From: a bacterium | GTDB lineage: Bacteria > UBP6 > UBA1177 > JAKLFG01 | Assembly (NCBI GenBank): GCA_022709425.1 | Contig: JAKLIW010000002.1 | Location: 186,001 to 250,000, forward strand | Length of the DNA stretch: 64,000 nucleotides | Direction of reading: 5' to 3' | Shown: one piece after another, positions 16,290 through 24,021 of the stretch | How the letters are laid out: the number at the start of each line of letters is the position of its first letter | Numbering within the stretch: position 1 is the first letter of the stretch | Translations under genes and position numbers: made by a program | Notes under the pieces: generated by a model | Seen by the model: the letters and a program-made list of their open reading frames with translations, nothing else | Database searches by the model: none | What the model was told of the DNA's origin: nothing

Positions 16290-16861
16290 TTACTGGCACT
16301 TCTCGGGTTCTTGGCGATCTCCTCCGTGGAGAGTCATGGCGGGAATTGCTGTCTGCAACTGTGCATATTGTGTTGTGTCAACTATACAGTTTCCGCCGAT
16401 ATACAAATCTTGTAAGGCGGTTAAGGTAGTCAACATACTGATATCGGAGACATTGTTCTCGGACAAAATAAGGTTGTGTAAATTTGTCGCACCGGACAAT
16501 GGTTCCACATCTTTGATCTTGTTGAAATCCAGATGCAACACCTCCAACTTCTTCAAATGGCGGAGAGGTTCAACCGATTCGATCTGGTTGCTGTTGAGAC
16601 CTAATTCTTGAACATTAACCAACTTCTCCGCGCCTTTTACGGAAAACCCCCCCCCCCCCCGCAACCGATTAGATCTATAACCTCAAGGTCTTTTTCGTTT
16701 TCTATACTGTATTCTTTATCGTTGATGTTCGCATACTGTTTCAACCGGTACTCAACGCAGGCTTTAAACGCCGGGTCGGGAAAGAATTCTTCATTGTTGT
16801 CACAGCCGGTACAGGCGGTGAGAAGTAACAAGGTGGCGATGATACCGGAAATGGGTCTCAT
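16290..16861 (-). pseudogene. Leucine-rich-repeat lipoprotein B, interrupted at a poly-G tract
   Basis: This is a paralogue of the gene at 15363-15943: the first 43 residues differ at only six or seven positions (signal LLLTAC, cap EEFFPDPAFKACV). The frame reaches GCGGGGG and then a stop, because a run of 14 G is one short; 15 or 12 G would continue into FSVKGAEKLVNVQ and about four leucine-rich repeats with regular LxxLxLxxNxI spacing, ending EPEKCQ. The intact protein would be about 190 residues and lipid-anchored. It is divergent from the DUF4412-like gene and has its own promoter. Confidence 0.75.
16647..16660 (-). repeat. Homopolymeric G14 tract inside LRR lipoprotein B
   Basis: Fourteen C on the plus strand (G14 in the gene) directly follow the conserved GC codons. 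It is the longest homopolymer in the window, and adding one G restores the frame. Confidence 0.85.
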
Positions 16862-16932
16862 GGAACATCCTCCTTCTAATCACAAGGGCGAGCATAGCCG
16901 CCCGCCCTTTCCCTGTCAATTCTATTTCGCCG
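16862..16932 (-). repeat. Duplicated upstream segment, copy B
   Basis: This is the 71-bp partner of 15944-16015. Just beyond it, 16933-16975 still reads in frame as a C-terminal tail (QVEREKSMKMGGSATAK then TAG), a second relic of a former upstream gene. Confidence 0.8.
16891..16919 (-). promoter_or_regulatory. Promoter of LRR lipoprotein B
   Basis: TTGACA (16914-16919) and TATGCT (16891-16896) are 17 bp apart on the minus strand, with the same inverted repeat as copy A. Confidence 0.55.
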
Positions 16933-17013
16933 TAGCGCTTCCGCCCATTTTCATTGATTTTTCCCTCTCGACCTGTTAGGAACGAGCCAGACCGCTTTGG
17001 GAGGATATCCGTC

Positions 17014-17826
17014 ATGTACCTGCGTATAGCGACCGTTCTGACAACGCTCTGTATCACCGCTCTTCTTTCAGCCGGCGTGGTCATCGAAAGCACCACCAAG
17101 GACCTTGCCACCGGCGAGAACGGATCGTCCAAGATGTATCTCGACAAAGGGAATCTCTATATCGAATCGACCGGCGCGGAACAGGAACTGTTCATCTACC
17201 GCGCCGACAAGAAACTCATGTGGGCGGTCGCTCCCGCCACCAAGAGCTACGTCGAGATGACCGCCGAATCGCTGCGCAAGATGCGCGAACAGATGGATGC
17301 GGCGGCCAAAGCGGCCGAGGCGCAGTTGCGTCAGCAGTTCGCCAACATGCCGCCCGAACAGCGTACCCGGATAGAGGCGATGCTCGATCAGCAGCGCGAA
17401 GCGGCGCTCTCGCAGAAGGCGACACCGCAGTTCAAGAAGATCGGCGCCGGCAAGGTGGGACCGTGGAACTGCACCCGCTACGAGGAACTGATGAACGGCG
17501 AGAAGGTGGCCGAGGTCTGCACCGTTCCGCCCGCCCTGCTCAAGGTGGCGGCGGCCGATTTCGCGGCATTCGGCGGCATGACCAAGATATTCGCCGACGG
17601 CTTCGGCGAACCGTCGGGGATGGCGCTGTGGAACGAGATAGAGAAGATCGGCATACCGGTCGAGACGATAGAATTCGAGAGCGGCAAGAAGGTATCGATA
17701 GAAACGATGCAGAAACTCACCGTACAGCCGGTCGACGCCAAACTGTTCGAGGCGCCCGCCGGATACCGGAAGAGTACCATCGAAGAGGAATTGCGCCGTC
17801 AGGCGGGGGAGGCTCCCGCGCAGTGA
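17014..17826 (+). CDS. Secreted DUF4412-like protein
   Basis: This 270-residue exported protein has a Sec signal (MYLRIATVLTTLCITALLSAG). The VVIESTTKDLATG strand, the KLMWAVAPATKSYVEMT segment and the VGPWNCTRYE element resemble DUF4412 periplasmic proteins, whose function is unknown. A Gln/Ala/Arg-rich helix (about 90-130) interrupts the beta framework. The start at 17014 has GGGAGGA upstream. The stop overlaps the GTG start of the binding-protein gene, placing it first in the importer operon; a role at the envelope linked to uptake is only a contextual guess. Confidence 0.72.
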   Translation: MYLRIATVLTTLCITALLSAGVVIESTTKDLATGENGSSKMYLDKGNLYIESTGAEQELFIYRADKKLMWAVAPATKSYVEMTAESLRKMREQMDAAAKAAEAQLRQQFANMPPEQRTRIEAMLDQQREAALSQKATPQFKKIGAGKVGPWNCTRYEELMNGEKVAEVCTVPPALLKVAAADFAAFGGMTKIFADGFGEPSGMALWNEIEKIGIPVETIEFESGKKVSIETMQKLTVQPVDAKLFEAPAGYRKSTIEEELRRQAGEAPAQ

Positions 17827-18692
17827 AGGGGCTATTCCTTTTCGTTTCAGTTGTCCTGTGCCTCGGCTGTACCCGCACCGATATGCAACCAAAGACGGCG
17901 ACCTGCGGCCGCATCGTTTCGCTCGCCCCGTCCATCACCGAAACGCTTTTTGAACTGGGCCTCGGATCGCATCTCGTCGGGGTGACCCGCTACTGTTCGT
18001 GGCCGCTCGAGGCGGCGAAGATACCGAAGATCGGCGGCTGGCACGACCCGTCGCTCGAAGCGATACTCGGCGTCCGTCCCGATACCGTATTCCATCTTCC
18101 CGAACAAAGCGATATCGCCGAGAAACTGCGTGCCGTCGACATCGCGACGATCGCCCTCCCGGCGAAGGAACTGGGCGATGTCGCCGCATCGGCGCGGCTC
18201 ATCGGAGGGCAGTGCGGCGTCGAAAAAGAGGCCGACGCGTTCGCCATCAGTTTCGATACGGCGCTCACACAGGTAGCAGAAAAAAGCGCCGGAAAGGAAC
18301 GGCCGAAGGTGCTCGTGGCGGTGGGGCGCGACCGCGATGCGACCGGCATCAAGGGGCTGTTCGTCGCGGGGAAGGGGAGCTTCCATGACGAACTCATCAC
18401 GCGGGCCGGTGGGCTGAACGCCTGCGCCGTGGGCATTCCCTATCCGCGTATCTCGGCCGAAGGACTCCTTGCGATGAACCCCGACATCATTATAGAATTC
18501 GTGTCGGAGGATGAAGCGAAGAACGCCTCGACCGCCGACTGGAAAGGCTTCGACACCGTCGGCGCGGTGAAAAGCGGCCGCGTCCACATCGTCACCGGCG
18601 ACCGCTCCTTCATCCCCGGCCCGCGCGCCCCGCTCCTCCTCGAAGAACTCGTCCGGCTGATACATCCCGACGATGTCGAGGTGAGGCCATGA
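17823..18692 (+). CDS. BtuF/FepB-like substrate-binding lipoprotein
   Basis: This 289-residue protein is the periplasmic receptor of a metal-chelate or cobalamin importer. It starts at a GTG that overlaps the previous stop (GTGA), has a lipoprotein signal (VVLCLGC) and then the periplasmic-binding-2 fold: RIVSLAPSITETLFELG, VGVTRYCSWP, IGGWHDPSLEAIL and GVRPDTVFHL. These N-terminal segments match BtuF and related proteins closely. An open frame extends far upstream in phase but only as a shadow of the preceding gene. Cobalamin is the best guess because of the YCxxP segment; siderophore is the alternative. Confidence 0.9.
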   Translation: MKGLFLFVSVVLCLGCTRTDMQPKTATCGRIVSLAPSITETLFELGLGSHLVGVTRYCSWPLEAAKIPKIGGWHDPSLEAILGVRPDTVFHLPEQSDIAEKLRAVDIATIALPAKELGDVAASARLIGGQCGVEKEADAFAISFDTALTQVAEKSAGKERPKVLVAVGRDRDATGIKGLFVAGKGSFHDELITRAGGLNACAVGIPYPRISAEGLLAMNPDIIIEFVSEDEAKNASTADWKGFDTVGAVKSGRVHIVTGDRSFIPGPRAPLLLEELVRLIHPDDVEVRP

Positions 18693-19468
18693 CGATGCTC
18701 TCGGCGCGCGGCATAACCCTTTCGATAGGGGCGGCGACGATACTGACCGATGTCTCGTTCGATCTGCCGCCGGGGGGCATCCTGTCGGTCATCGGGCCGA
18801 ACGGCGCGGGGAAATCGACGCTGCTCAAATGTCTCGCGGGGCTCCTTACGCCGACCGGTGGCGCGGTGAGGGTGGGGGATTCGCCGCTCGAAACGCTGTC
18901 GGGCCGTGACCGGGCGCGCCGCATCGCCGTCGTGCCGCAGGAGGCGCTCTTCACCGTTCCCTTCACCGTCGCCGAATTCCTTGAACTGGCGCGCTATCCG
19001 CACCGCGGCTCCTTCTCGCCGCTCACCGCCGCCGACCGCGCCGCGCTGGACCGCGCCGTCGCGGTGACCGGCATCGCGCCGCTCCTCGAACGCACCGTGA
19101 CGACGCTGTCGGGGGGAGAGAAGCGGCTTGCGCTCATCGCGGCGGCGCTCGCGCAGGAAAGTCCGCTCCTGCTTCTCGACGAACCAACCGCCGCGCTCGA
19201 TCCGGCCCACCGCGCCGCGATACTGCGCCTGCTCAAAAAGGCGCACGACGAACTTGACCGCACCATCGTTCTGGTGACCCACGAGGTGAATGACGCCCTC
19301 TTCCTCGGCGGGACGGTCATCGGCCTCAAGAAAGGACGCATCGCGTTACCGGCGACCGCGACCGATGAACTGGAACTTGCGGCGCTCGGGGCGCTGTTCG
19401 ATATACCGTTCACTCACTGGCACGATGAAACGGGAAGGCGGCTCGTCGCCCCCGAGGTGACGCCATGA
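18689..19468 (+). CDS. FecE/BtuD-like ABC transporter ATPase
   Basis: This 259-residue cytoplasmic ATPase powers the importer. It has Walker A GPNGAGKST, Q-loop VPQEA, signature LSGGEKRLALIAAALAQ, Walker B LLLLDEPTAALD and switch THEV, all intact and in order. The ATG overlaps the stop of the binding-protein gene by 4 nt and its own stop overlaps the permease start by 4 nt, so the three subunits are translationally coupled. The LSGGE signature with an RLALIAAALAQ extension is typical of the iron-chelate/B12 ATPase family. Confidence 0.95.
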   Translation: MTMLSARGITLSIGAATILTDVSFDLPPGGILSVIGPNGAGKSTLLKCLAGLLTPTGGAVRVGDSPLETLSGRDRARRIAVVPQEALFTVPFTVAEFLELARYPHRGSFSPLTAADRAALDRAVAVTGIAPLLERTVTTLSGGEKRLALIAAALAQESPLLLLDEPTAALDPAHRAAILRLLKKAHDELDRTIVLVTHEVNDALFLGGTVIGLKKGRIALPATATDELELAALGALFDIPFTHWHDETGRRLVAPEVTP

Positions 19469-20412
19469 GCCGGACGGTACGCCTTATTCTCATCGCGCTT
19501 GTCGCCCTCATTCTTTGCGCCGTCGCTCCCTTCATCGGGCCGTCGTTCGCCGACGACGAGACGATGCGCCGCGTCCTCTACACTCTGCGTCTGCCGCGTG
19601 CCGGGGCCGCTTTCGCCGCCGGTGCGATACTCGCTTTGTGCGGCATGGTGTTCCAGTCGCTGTTCCGCAACGACCTCGCGAGCCCGTATACCTTGGGCGT
19701 TTCGGGCGGTGCCTCGTTCGGCGCGGCGGTCGCGATACTGCTCGGCCTGCCGGGACTTTTCGGCATTCCCGGGGTGCCGCTCGCCGCGTTCTGCGGCGCG
19801 CTCGTGTCGGTCGCCGTGGTGTGGCGTCTGTCGCTCGTCTCGTACCGCTTCGGGTCGCAGACGATGCTGCTGGCCGGTGTCGCGGTCGGCTTTTTCTTCT
19901 CGGGGCTCACGGTGCTCGTCCAATATCTCGCCGACTACAGCCACAGTTACCGGATACTCCACTGGCTCATGGGGAGCCTCGACTCGGCCGGGAGCGGCGA
20001 GCTGCTGAAACTCGCCCCCTTCGTGCCGGTCGTGTGCCTCGCCGCCCTGTTCCACCGCGAACTCGACCTCATGAGTCTCGGCGAAGAGACGAGCGCCGCG
20101 CGCGGACTCGACCCGAAAAAAATGTCGCTCATCCTTTTTGCCCTTACCTCGCTCGCCGTCGCCGGAGTGGTCGCGGTGACCGGTCCCATCGGCTTTGTCG
20201 GGCTCATGGCGCCGCACATCGCCCGGATGCTCGTCGGCCCGTCGCACCGGCTCCTCGGCCCCGCCACCTTCTTTACCGGCGGCGCGCTGCTCGTTCTCTG
20301 CGATACCTGTGCCCGCATCCTCATCGCCCCGGCCGAGATACCGGTCGGCGTTATCACCGCCCTCCTCGGCGGCCCGTTTTTCCTGTGGCTTCTTCTGCGC
20401 CGCGACCGGTAA
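19465..20412 (+). CDS. FecCD-family ABC transporter permease
   Basis: This 315-residue inner-membrane permease has about nine to ten hydrophobic helices. The family signatures are present: the RLPRAGAAFAAGAILALCGMVFQ segment, NDLASPYTLGVSGGASFG, the ATPase-coupling TSAARGLDPKK loop, and GPIGFVGLMAPHIARMLVG. One permease gene is present, so the transporter would be a homodimer as in BtuC. No TonB-dependent receptor or cobalamin-synthesis gene is nearby. No terminator was seen after it. Confidence 0.93.
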   Translation: MSRTVRLILIALVALILCAVAPFIGPSFADDETMRRVLYTLRLPRAGAAFAAGAILALCGMVFQSLFRNDLASPYTLGVSGGASFGAAVAILLGLPGLFGIPGVPLAAFCGALVSVAVVWRLSLVSYRFGSQTMLLAGVAVGFFFSGLTVLVQYLADYSHSYRILHWLMGSLDSAGSGELLKLAPFVPVVCLAALFHRELDLMSLGEETSAARGLDPKKMSLILFALTSLAVAGVVAVTGPIGFVGLMAPHIARMLVGPSHRLLGPATFFTGGALLVLCDTCARILIAPAEIPVGVITALLGGPFFLWLLLRRDR

Positions 20413-20450
20413 CACGCCAACACTTTTTCCCGCACTTTTTCACGAATCAC

Positions 20451-20478
20451 TTGCAAAAAGTTATCGATATGCTAGGAT
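20451..20478 (+). promoter_or_regulatory. Weak predicted promoter of the mntA-hepT pair
   Basis: TTGCAA (20451-20456) and TAGGAT (20473-20478) are 16 bp apart, 25 nt before the chosen start at 20504. Base composition here is AT-richer than in the flanking genes. Confidence 0.35.
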
Positions 20479-20503
20479 GTTTCTGCTTATGAGGGTGAAG
20501 TCG

Positions 20504-20812
20504 ATGGGCATGGTAAAGAACATTGCGATACCGAAAAAGAAACTTGCCGCCTTTTGCGTGAAATGGAAGGTGCGCGAGTTCTCATTATTCGGCTCGGTCC
20601 TCAAGAGTTCATTCGCGGCTTCAAGCGATATCGATGTGCTGGTCCGCTTCGACGAGTCGGCGCGGCACGGTCTTTTCGAGATAGCGGCAATGCGTGAGGA
20701 ATTGGAGGCGATATTCGGCAGGCCGGTCGATCTGGTCGAACTGGACGCGGTCAAAAATCCTTTCCGGCGCGAATCGATGCTGGCGGAGCATGAGGTACTT
20801 TATGCGGCCTGA
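20504..20812 (+). CDS. MntA-type nucleotidyltransferase antitoxin
   Basis: This 102-residue minimal nucleotidyltransferase carries the exact GSX10DXD motif: G30, S31, D42, D44. In the type VII MntA-HepT systems this enzyme AMPylates the HepT toxin near its RNase site and silences it. The start at 20504 has GAGG 8 nt upstream; other ATGs lie at 20489 and 20510, so the N-terminus could shift by a few residues. It overlaps the partner gene by 11 nt. It is an accessory pair inserted between an importer operon and an HD-domain gene. Confidence 0.85.
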   Translation: MGMVKNIAIPKKKLAAFCVKWKVREFSLFGSVLKSSFAASSDIDVLVRFDESARHGLFEIAAMREELEAIFGRPVDLVELDAVKNPFRRESMLAEHEVLYAA

Positions 20813-21146
20813 TGAACGGGATACCGCGTATCTATGGGATATGTTGCAGGCGGCGCGTGATATTGTTTTGTTCGTTGACGGCAAGACCTTCAACCAGTTC
20901 GAGAAAGACAAGCTCACACGCTTCGCCGTCGAACGGCAATTGCTGGTCATTGGCGAGGCGGCGCATCATCTTTCGGCCGGGTTCCAGAACGGTCACCCCG
21001 ATATTCCTTGGAATCGTATCATCGGACTTCGCAATATTCTGGCGCACGATTACGGTGAGATATTGACCGAGCGTGTCTGGTTTACCGCCATACGCCATAT
21101 CCCCGAACTTATCGCCCAACTGGTGCCGTTGGTGCCGGAAAAATAA
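20802..21146 (+). CDS. HepT-like HEPN ribonuclease toxin
   Basis: This 114-residue all-helical HEPN/DUF86 protein has the RNase motif RX4HXY as R77, H82 and Y84 in LRNILAHDYG. Y84 is the residue AMPylated by MntA in characterised systems. The protein is expected to dimerise and cut tRNA or other RNA when free. The ATG at 20802, with GAGG upstream, lies inside mntA. Both motifs are intact, so the pair is probably functional. Confidence 0.87.
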   Translation: MRPDERDTAYLWDMLQAARDIVLFVDGKTFNQFEKDKLTRFAVERQLLVIGEAAHHLSAGFQNGHPDIPWNRIIGLRNILAHDYGEILTERVWFTAIRHIPELIAQLVPLVPEK

Positions 21147-21174
21147 TCATTGCTTCGTGTGGAAGTCCCCAAAT

Positions 21175-21203
21175 TTGACAGCCGCTTTTTTCTCCCGTAC
21201 AAT
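21175..21203 (+). promoter_or_regulatory. Strong predicted promoter of the HD-domain gene
   Basis: A perfect TTGACA (21175-21180) and TACAAT (21198-21203) are 17 bp apart, 29 nt before the start at 21233. Confidence 0.65.
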
Positions 21204-21232
21204 GCCTCGGTACGTTGGTCACGGAGGACCGC

Positions 21233-21808
21233 ATGAAGAACGATATCAGGAAGTGGTTCGGGGAACTGCTGGGTCAGATGAAGGATGAGAAACTGCGCGA
21301 ACAGGTGGTCGATTGCTGGGCGCTCTGCGCGCAGAAAGGCGGCTGGAAGAGCGGCGAAGAGGTGCTCCAGATGCCCTTCACGCTGCTCGCTCCGACCCAC
21401 GGGGTGAACCTCGTCGAACATACCATCGCCGTCACCAAGGGTGCGCTCGGTCTGTACGAGGCGATGCGCTCGACCTACAAGAATTTCCCGTTCGAGGTCA
21501 ACACCGACTGGCTCATCGCCGGCGGCATCCTGCACGATGTGGGTAAGCTGATGGAGACCGAGAAGAAGCCCGACGGCACCTTCAAGAAATCGTACGCCGG
21601 GTCGCTGGCGCGTCATCCGATATCGGGCGGCGTGGCGGCGGCCGAAGTGGGGATCATCCCCGAGATACAGAACATGATCTTCTGTCACGCCAAAGAGGGG
21701 GAAGGGGCGCCTCAGCGGATAGAGACCGTTTTCATCCATCAGGCCGATTTTGCTACCTTTAATCCCTGCGTCATGAAGGACAAGGGACTCCTCATCGAGA
21801 AGAAATAG
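21233..21808 (+). CDS. HD-domain phosphohydrolase
   Basis: This 191-residue cytoplasmic protein has the metal-binding HD pattern: a His in NLVEHTIAV, the HD pair in GGILHDVGKLME, then RHPISGG and FCHAKEGEG. It resembles HD hydrolases fused elsewhere to nucleic-acid or nucleotide-binding domains, but here it stands alone. Substrate (cyclic nucleotide, dNTP or other phosphoester) is not predictable. The start at 21233 has CGGAGG just upstream; an in-frame start 18 nt earlier would overlap it. It is monocistronic. Confidence 0.8.
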   Translation: MKNDIRKWFGELLGQMKDEKLREQVVDCWALCAQKGGWKSGEEVLQMPFTLLAPTHGVNLVEHTIAVTKGALGLYEAMRSTYKNFPFEVNTDWLIAGGILHDVGKLMETEKKPDGTFKKSYAGSLARHPISGGVAAAEVGIIPEIQNMIFCHAKEGEGAPQRIETVFIHQADFATFNPCVMKDKGLLIEKK

Positions 21809-21837
21809 TTCCCTCTTTCCTACTATAAAATAAAATC

Positions 21838-21866
21838 TTGCCTTATAGCTGTTTCTAGGTTACTAT
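21838..21866 (+). promoter_or_regulatory. Predicted promoter of yajC-secD-secF-recJ
   Basis: TTGCCT (21838-21843) and TACTAT (21861-21866) are 17 bp apart, 35 nt before yajC. Confidence 0.5.
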
Positions 21867-21900
21867 CCCCCGCCTTTAGGTTTTTGATAGGGAGTTGCGA

Positions 21901-22257
21901 GTGAATAACTCAATGATTTCAACATTGTCCGACCTCTTGGTGACCCAGGCGGCACCCCAACCGGGCGGCATGATGGCCATCTTCAACATGCTGATCCCGT
22001 TCGTTCTGATCTTCGTCATCTTCTACTTCCTTGTGGTGATGCCGCAGAAGAAACAGCAGAAAAAGCTTCAGGAGATGCTTAACGCGCTTCAAAAAGGCGA
22101 TCAGGTGCTCACGAGCGCCGGGCTTTACGGCCGCATCGTCGAGGTGAAGACCCACTCGTTCAAGCTGGAGATCGCTCCCAAGGTGGTCGTGTCGGTCCAG
22201 AAGAGCGCGGTCGTCTCGAAGGTGCAGGACGAAGAAGCCGCCGAAACGAAAGAGTAA
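21901..22257 (+). CDS. yajC: Preprotein translocase subunit YajC
   Basis: YajC is the small membrane partner of SecDF. This 118-residue protein has one transmembrane helix (MLIPFVLIFVIFYFLVVMP), then the QKKQQKKLQEMLNALQKGDQVLTSAGLYGRIVEV cytoplasmic region that defines the family, and an acidic tail. The GTG at 21901 is chosen because GGGAG ends 6 nt before it; an ATG 12 nt further in is less well placed. It leads the secretion operon. Confidence 0.93.
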   Translation: MNNSMISTLSDLLVTQAAPQPGGMMAIFNMLIPFVLIFVIFYFLVVMPQKKQQKKLQEMLNALQKGDQVLTSAGLYGRIVEVKTHSFKLEIAPKVVVSVQKSAVVSKVQDEEAAETKE

Positions 22258-22289
22258 TAGTAACTGATAGGGACGCAAGGAGAGCTCTG

Positions 22290-24011
22290 ATGGAAAAGAA
22301 CTGGACGATGAGAGCGTGGTTCATCCTGTCGCTCGTCATCGTAGCTGTCGTATTGTTGCTGCCGTCGTTCATGGACCGCGAGAAATACCCGTGGCTCAAC
22401 AAGATCAACGAAGGACTTAACCTCGGTTTGGATCTCAAGGGTGGTATCCACTTCGTCCTTTCGGTCGATGTCGAAAAGGCGGTGCAGGATCGCGTCGATC
22501 GTCAGACCGACGAGATCGTTAAACGGCTTGAAGAGGAAAAGATACCCTTCACTTCGGTCAAGGCCGATCCGGTCGACCCGAAGGTCCGTATCGTCATCAA
22601 CGCGGAATCCGACGCCGAAAAGTTCCGCGACAAGGTGATCGACTACTTCCGTACCTTCCGCAAAACGGGGCAGAACGGGCTCGAATATGAACTCACCATG
22701 CGCGAAGACTACATCCAGAACCTCAAGGAATCGTCGGTCGATCAGGCGATCGAGACGCTCCGTTCCCGTATCGATGCGCTCGGTCTTAAAGAGCCGATCA
22801 TCGTCAAACAAGGGAGCAACTCGATACTGATACAGCTGCCCGGCTACAAGGATGTCGAACGGGCCCGTTCGATCATCGGTCAGACGGCGCAACTTGAATT
22901 CAAGATCGTCGCCGAGGACAAAGACCCGCTCGCGGCTCACGCCGAGGGTATGCCGGCCGGCATCACTCTGCAACAGGGACGCGGCCAGACCTCCGACGGC
23001 GGCATGGTAAGCTATCTGTATGCCGTTTCCGATAACAAAGATGCGTTGATCGAATGGCTCAAGGATAAGGCGCCCGAGGGGACCGAATTCCTGCTGGAAG
23101 AACTCATCAAGGCCGAAGGAAAGAAAGAGTATATGTCGTGGCTCGTCGAGAAAAAGGCATATCTCACCGGCGACATGCTGACCGACGCGCGGGTCGATGT
23201 CGACCAACAGCGCAACCGTCCCTATGTCAGCCTCTCGTTCGACCGCAACGGCGCCCGTATCTTCGAAGAGGTCACCGGCAAGTTCATCAAACGAAAAATG
23301 GCGATAGTCCTCGACAACCGCGTCAACTCCGCGCCGGTCATCCAGACCAAGATCGCGGGCGGCAACGCGATGATCACCCTCAATTCGATGAGCGACTTCA
23401 ACACGACGCTCGCCGAGGCGAAGGATCTGTCGCTGGTTCTGCGCGCCGGTTCGCTTCCCGCACCGGTCACCTTCGAAGAGAACCGGACCGTCGGCCCGAG
23501 CCTCGGCGCCGACTCCATTGAAAAGGGCAAGATATCGATAGCGGCCGGACTCTTGGTGGTCGTCATCGCGATGATCATCTATTACGGTTTTTCCGGTTTC
23601 ATCGCCGATCTCGCGCTGGTGCTCAATGTGCTGTTCATCATGGCCTTCATGGCCGCTTTCGGTGCGACGCTCACCTTCCCCGGTATCGCCGGTATCGTGC
23701 TGACGCTCGGTATGGCGGTCGACGCGAACGTCCTTATCAACGAACGCATCAGGGAGGAGTTGCGCAACGGCCACTCGTTCCAGACCGCTTTTGAATTGGG
23801 ATATGAACGGGCATTCTCTGCGATATTCGATTCCAACCTGACCACCGCCATCGCGGGATTCTTCCTGTGGAATTTCGGTAGCGGCACCGTCAAGGGGTTC
23901 GCGATAACCCTGCTCATCGGTATCGCGTCGTCCATGTTCACCGCCATCTACGTCACAAAAGTGATATTCCACTTCACGATGAAGTCCGGCGTGAAGAAGA
24001 TATCGGTTTAA
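22290..24011 (+). CDS. secD: Protein translocase subunit SecD
   Basis: SecD uses the proton gradient to pull exported proteins out on the periplasmic side of SecYEG. The 573-residue protein begins with one helix and the hallmark GLDLKGGIHFVLSV, has a large periplasmic domain (about 60-390) and then five helices. The GIAGIVLTLGMAVDANVLI segment with the ERIREEL loop is conserved. It has an AAGGAGA ribosome site and lies between yajC and secF with short gaps. Confidence 0.96.
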   Translation: MEKNWTMRAWFILSLVIVAVVLLLPSFMDREKYPWLNKINEGLNLGLDLKGGIHFVLSVDVEKAVQDRVDRQTDEIVKRLEEEKIPFTSVKADPVDPKVRIVINAESDAEKFRDKVIDYFRTFRKTGQNGLEYELTMREDYIQNLKESSVDQAIETLRSRIDALGLKEPIIVKQGSNSILIQLPGYKDVERARSIIGQTAQLEFKIVAEDKDPLAAHAEGMPAGITLQQGRGQTSDGGMVSYLYAVSDNKDALIEWLKDKAPEGTEFLLEELIKAEGKKEYMSWLVEKKAYLTGDMLTDARVDVDQQRNRPYVSLSFDRNGARIFEEVTGKFIKRKMAIVLDNRVNSAPVIQTKIAGGNAMITLNSMSDFNTTLAEAKDLSLVLRAGSLPAPVTFEENRTVGPSLGADSIEKGKISIAAGLLVVVIAMIIYYGFSGFIADLALVLNVLFIMAFMAAFGATLTFPGIAGIVLTLGMAVDANVLINERIREELRNGHSFQTAFELGYERAFSAIFDSNLTTAIAGFFLWNFGSGTVKGFAITLLIGIASSMFTAIYVTKVIFHFTMKSGVKKISV

Positions 24012-24021
24012 GGAGGCTGTT

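Noticed and set aside
15363..16861. Programmed ribosomal frameshifting at the poly-G tracts.
   Set aside because: No stimulatory hairpin or slippery heptamer is evident, and the tract lengths (9 and 14) differ; length variation is the simpler explanation, though not excluded.
17220..17822. Upstream in-frame extension of the BtuF-like gene.
   Set aside because: It lies inside the DUF4412-like gene in another frame and lacks a signal peptide; the GTG at 17823 gives a lipobox and an overlap typical of this operon.
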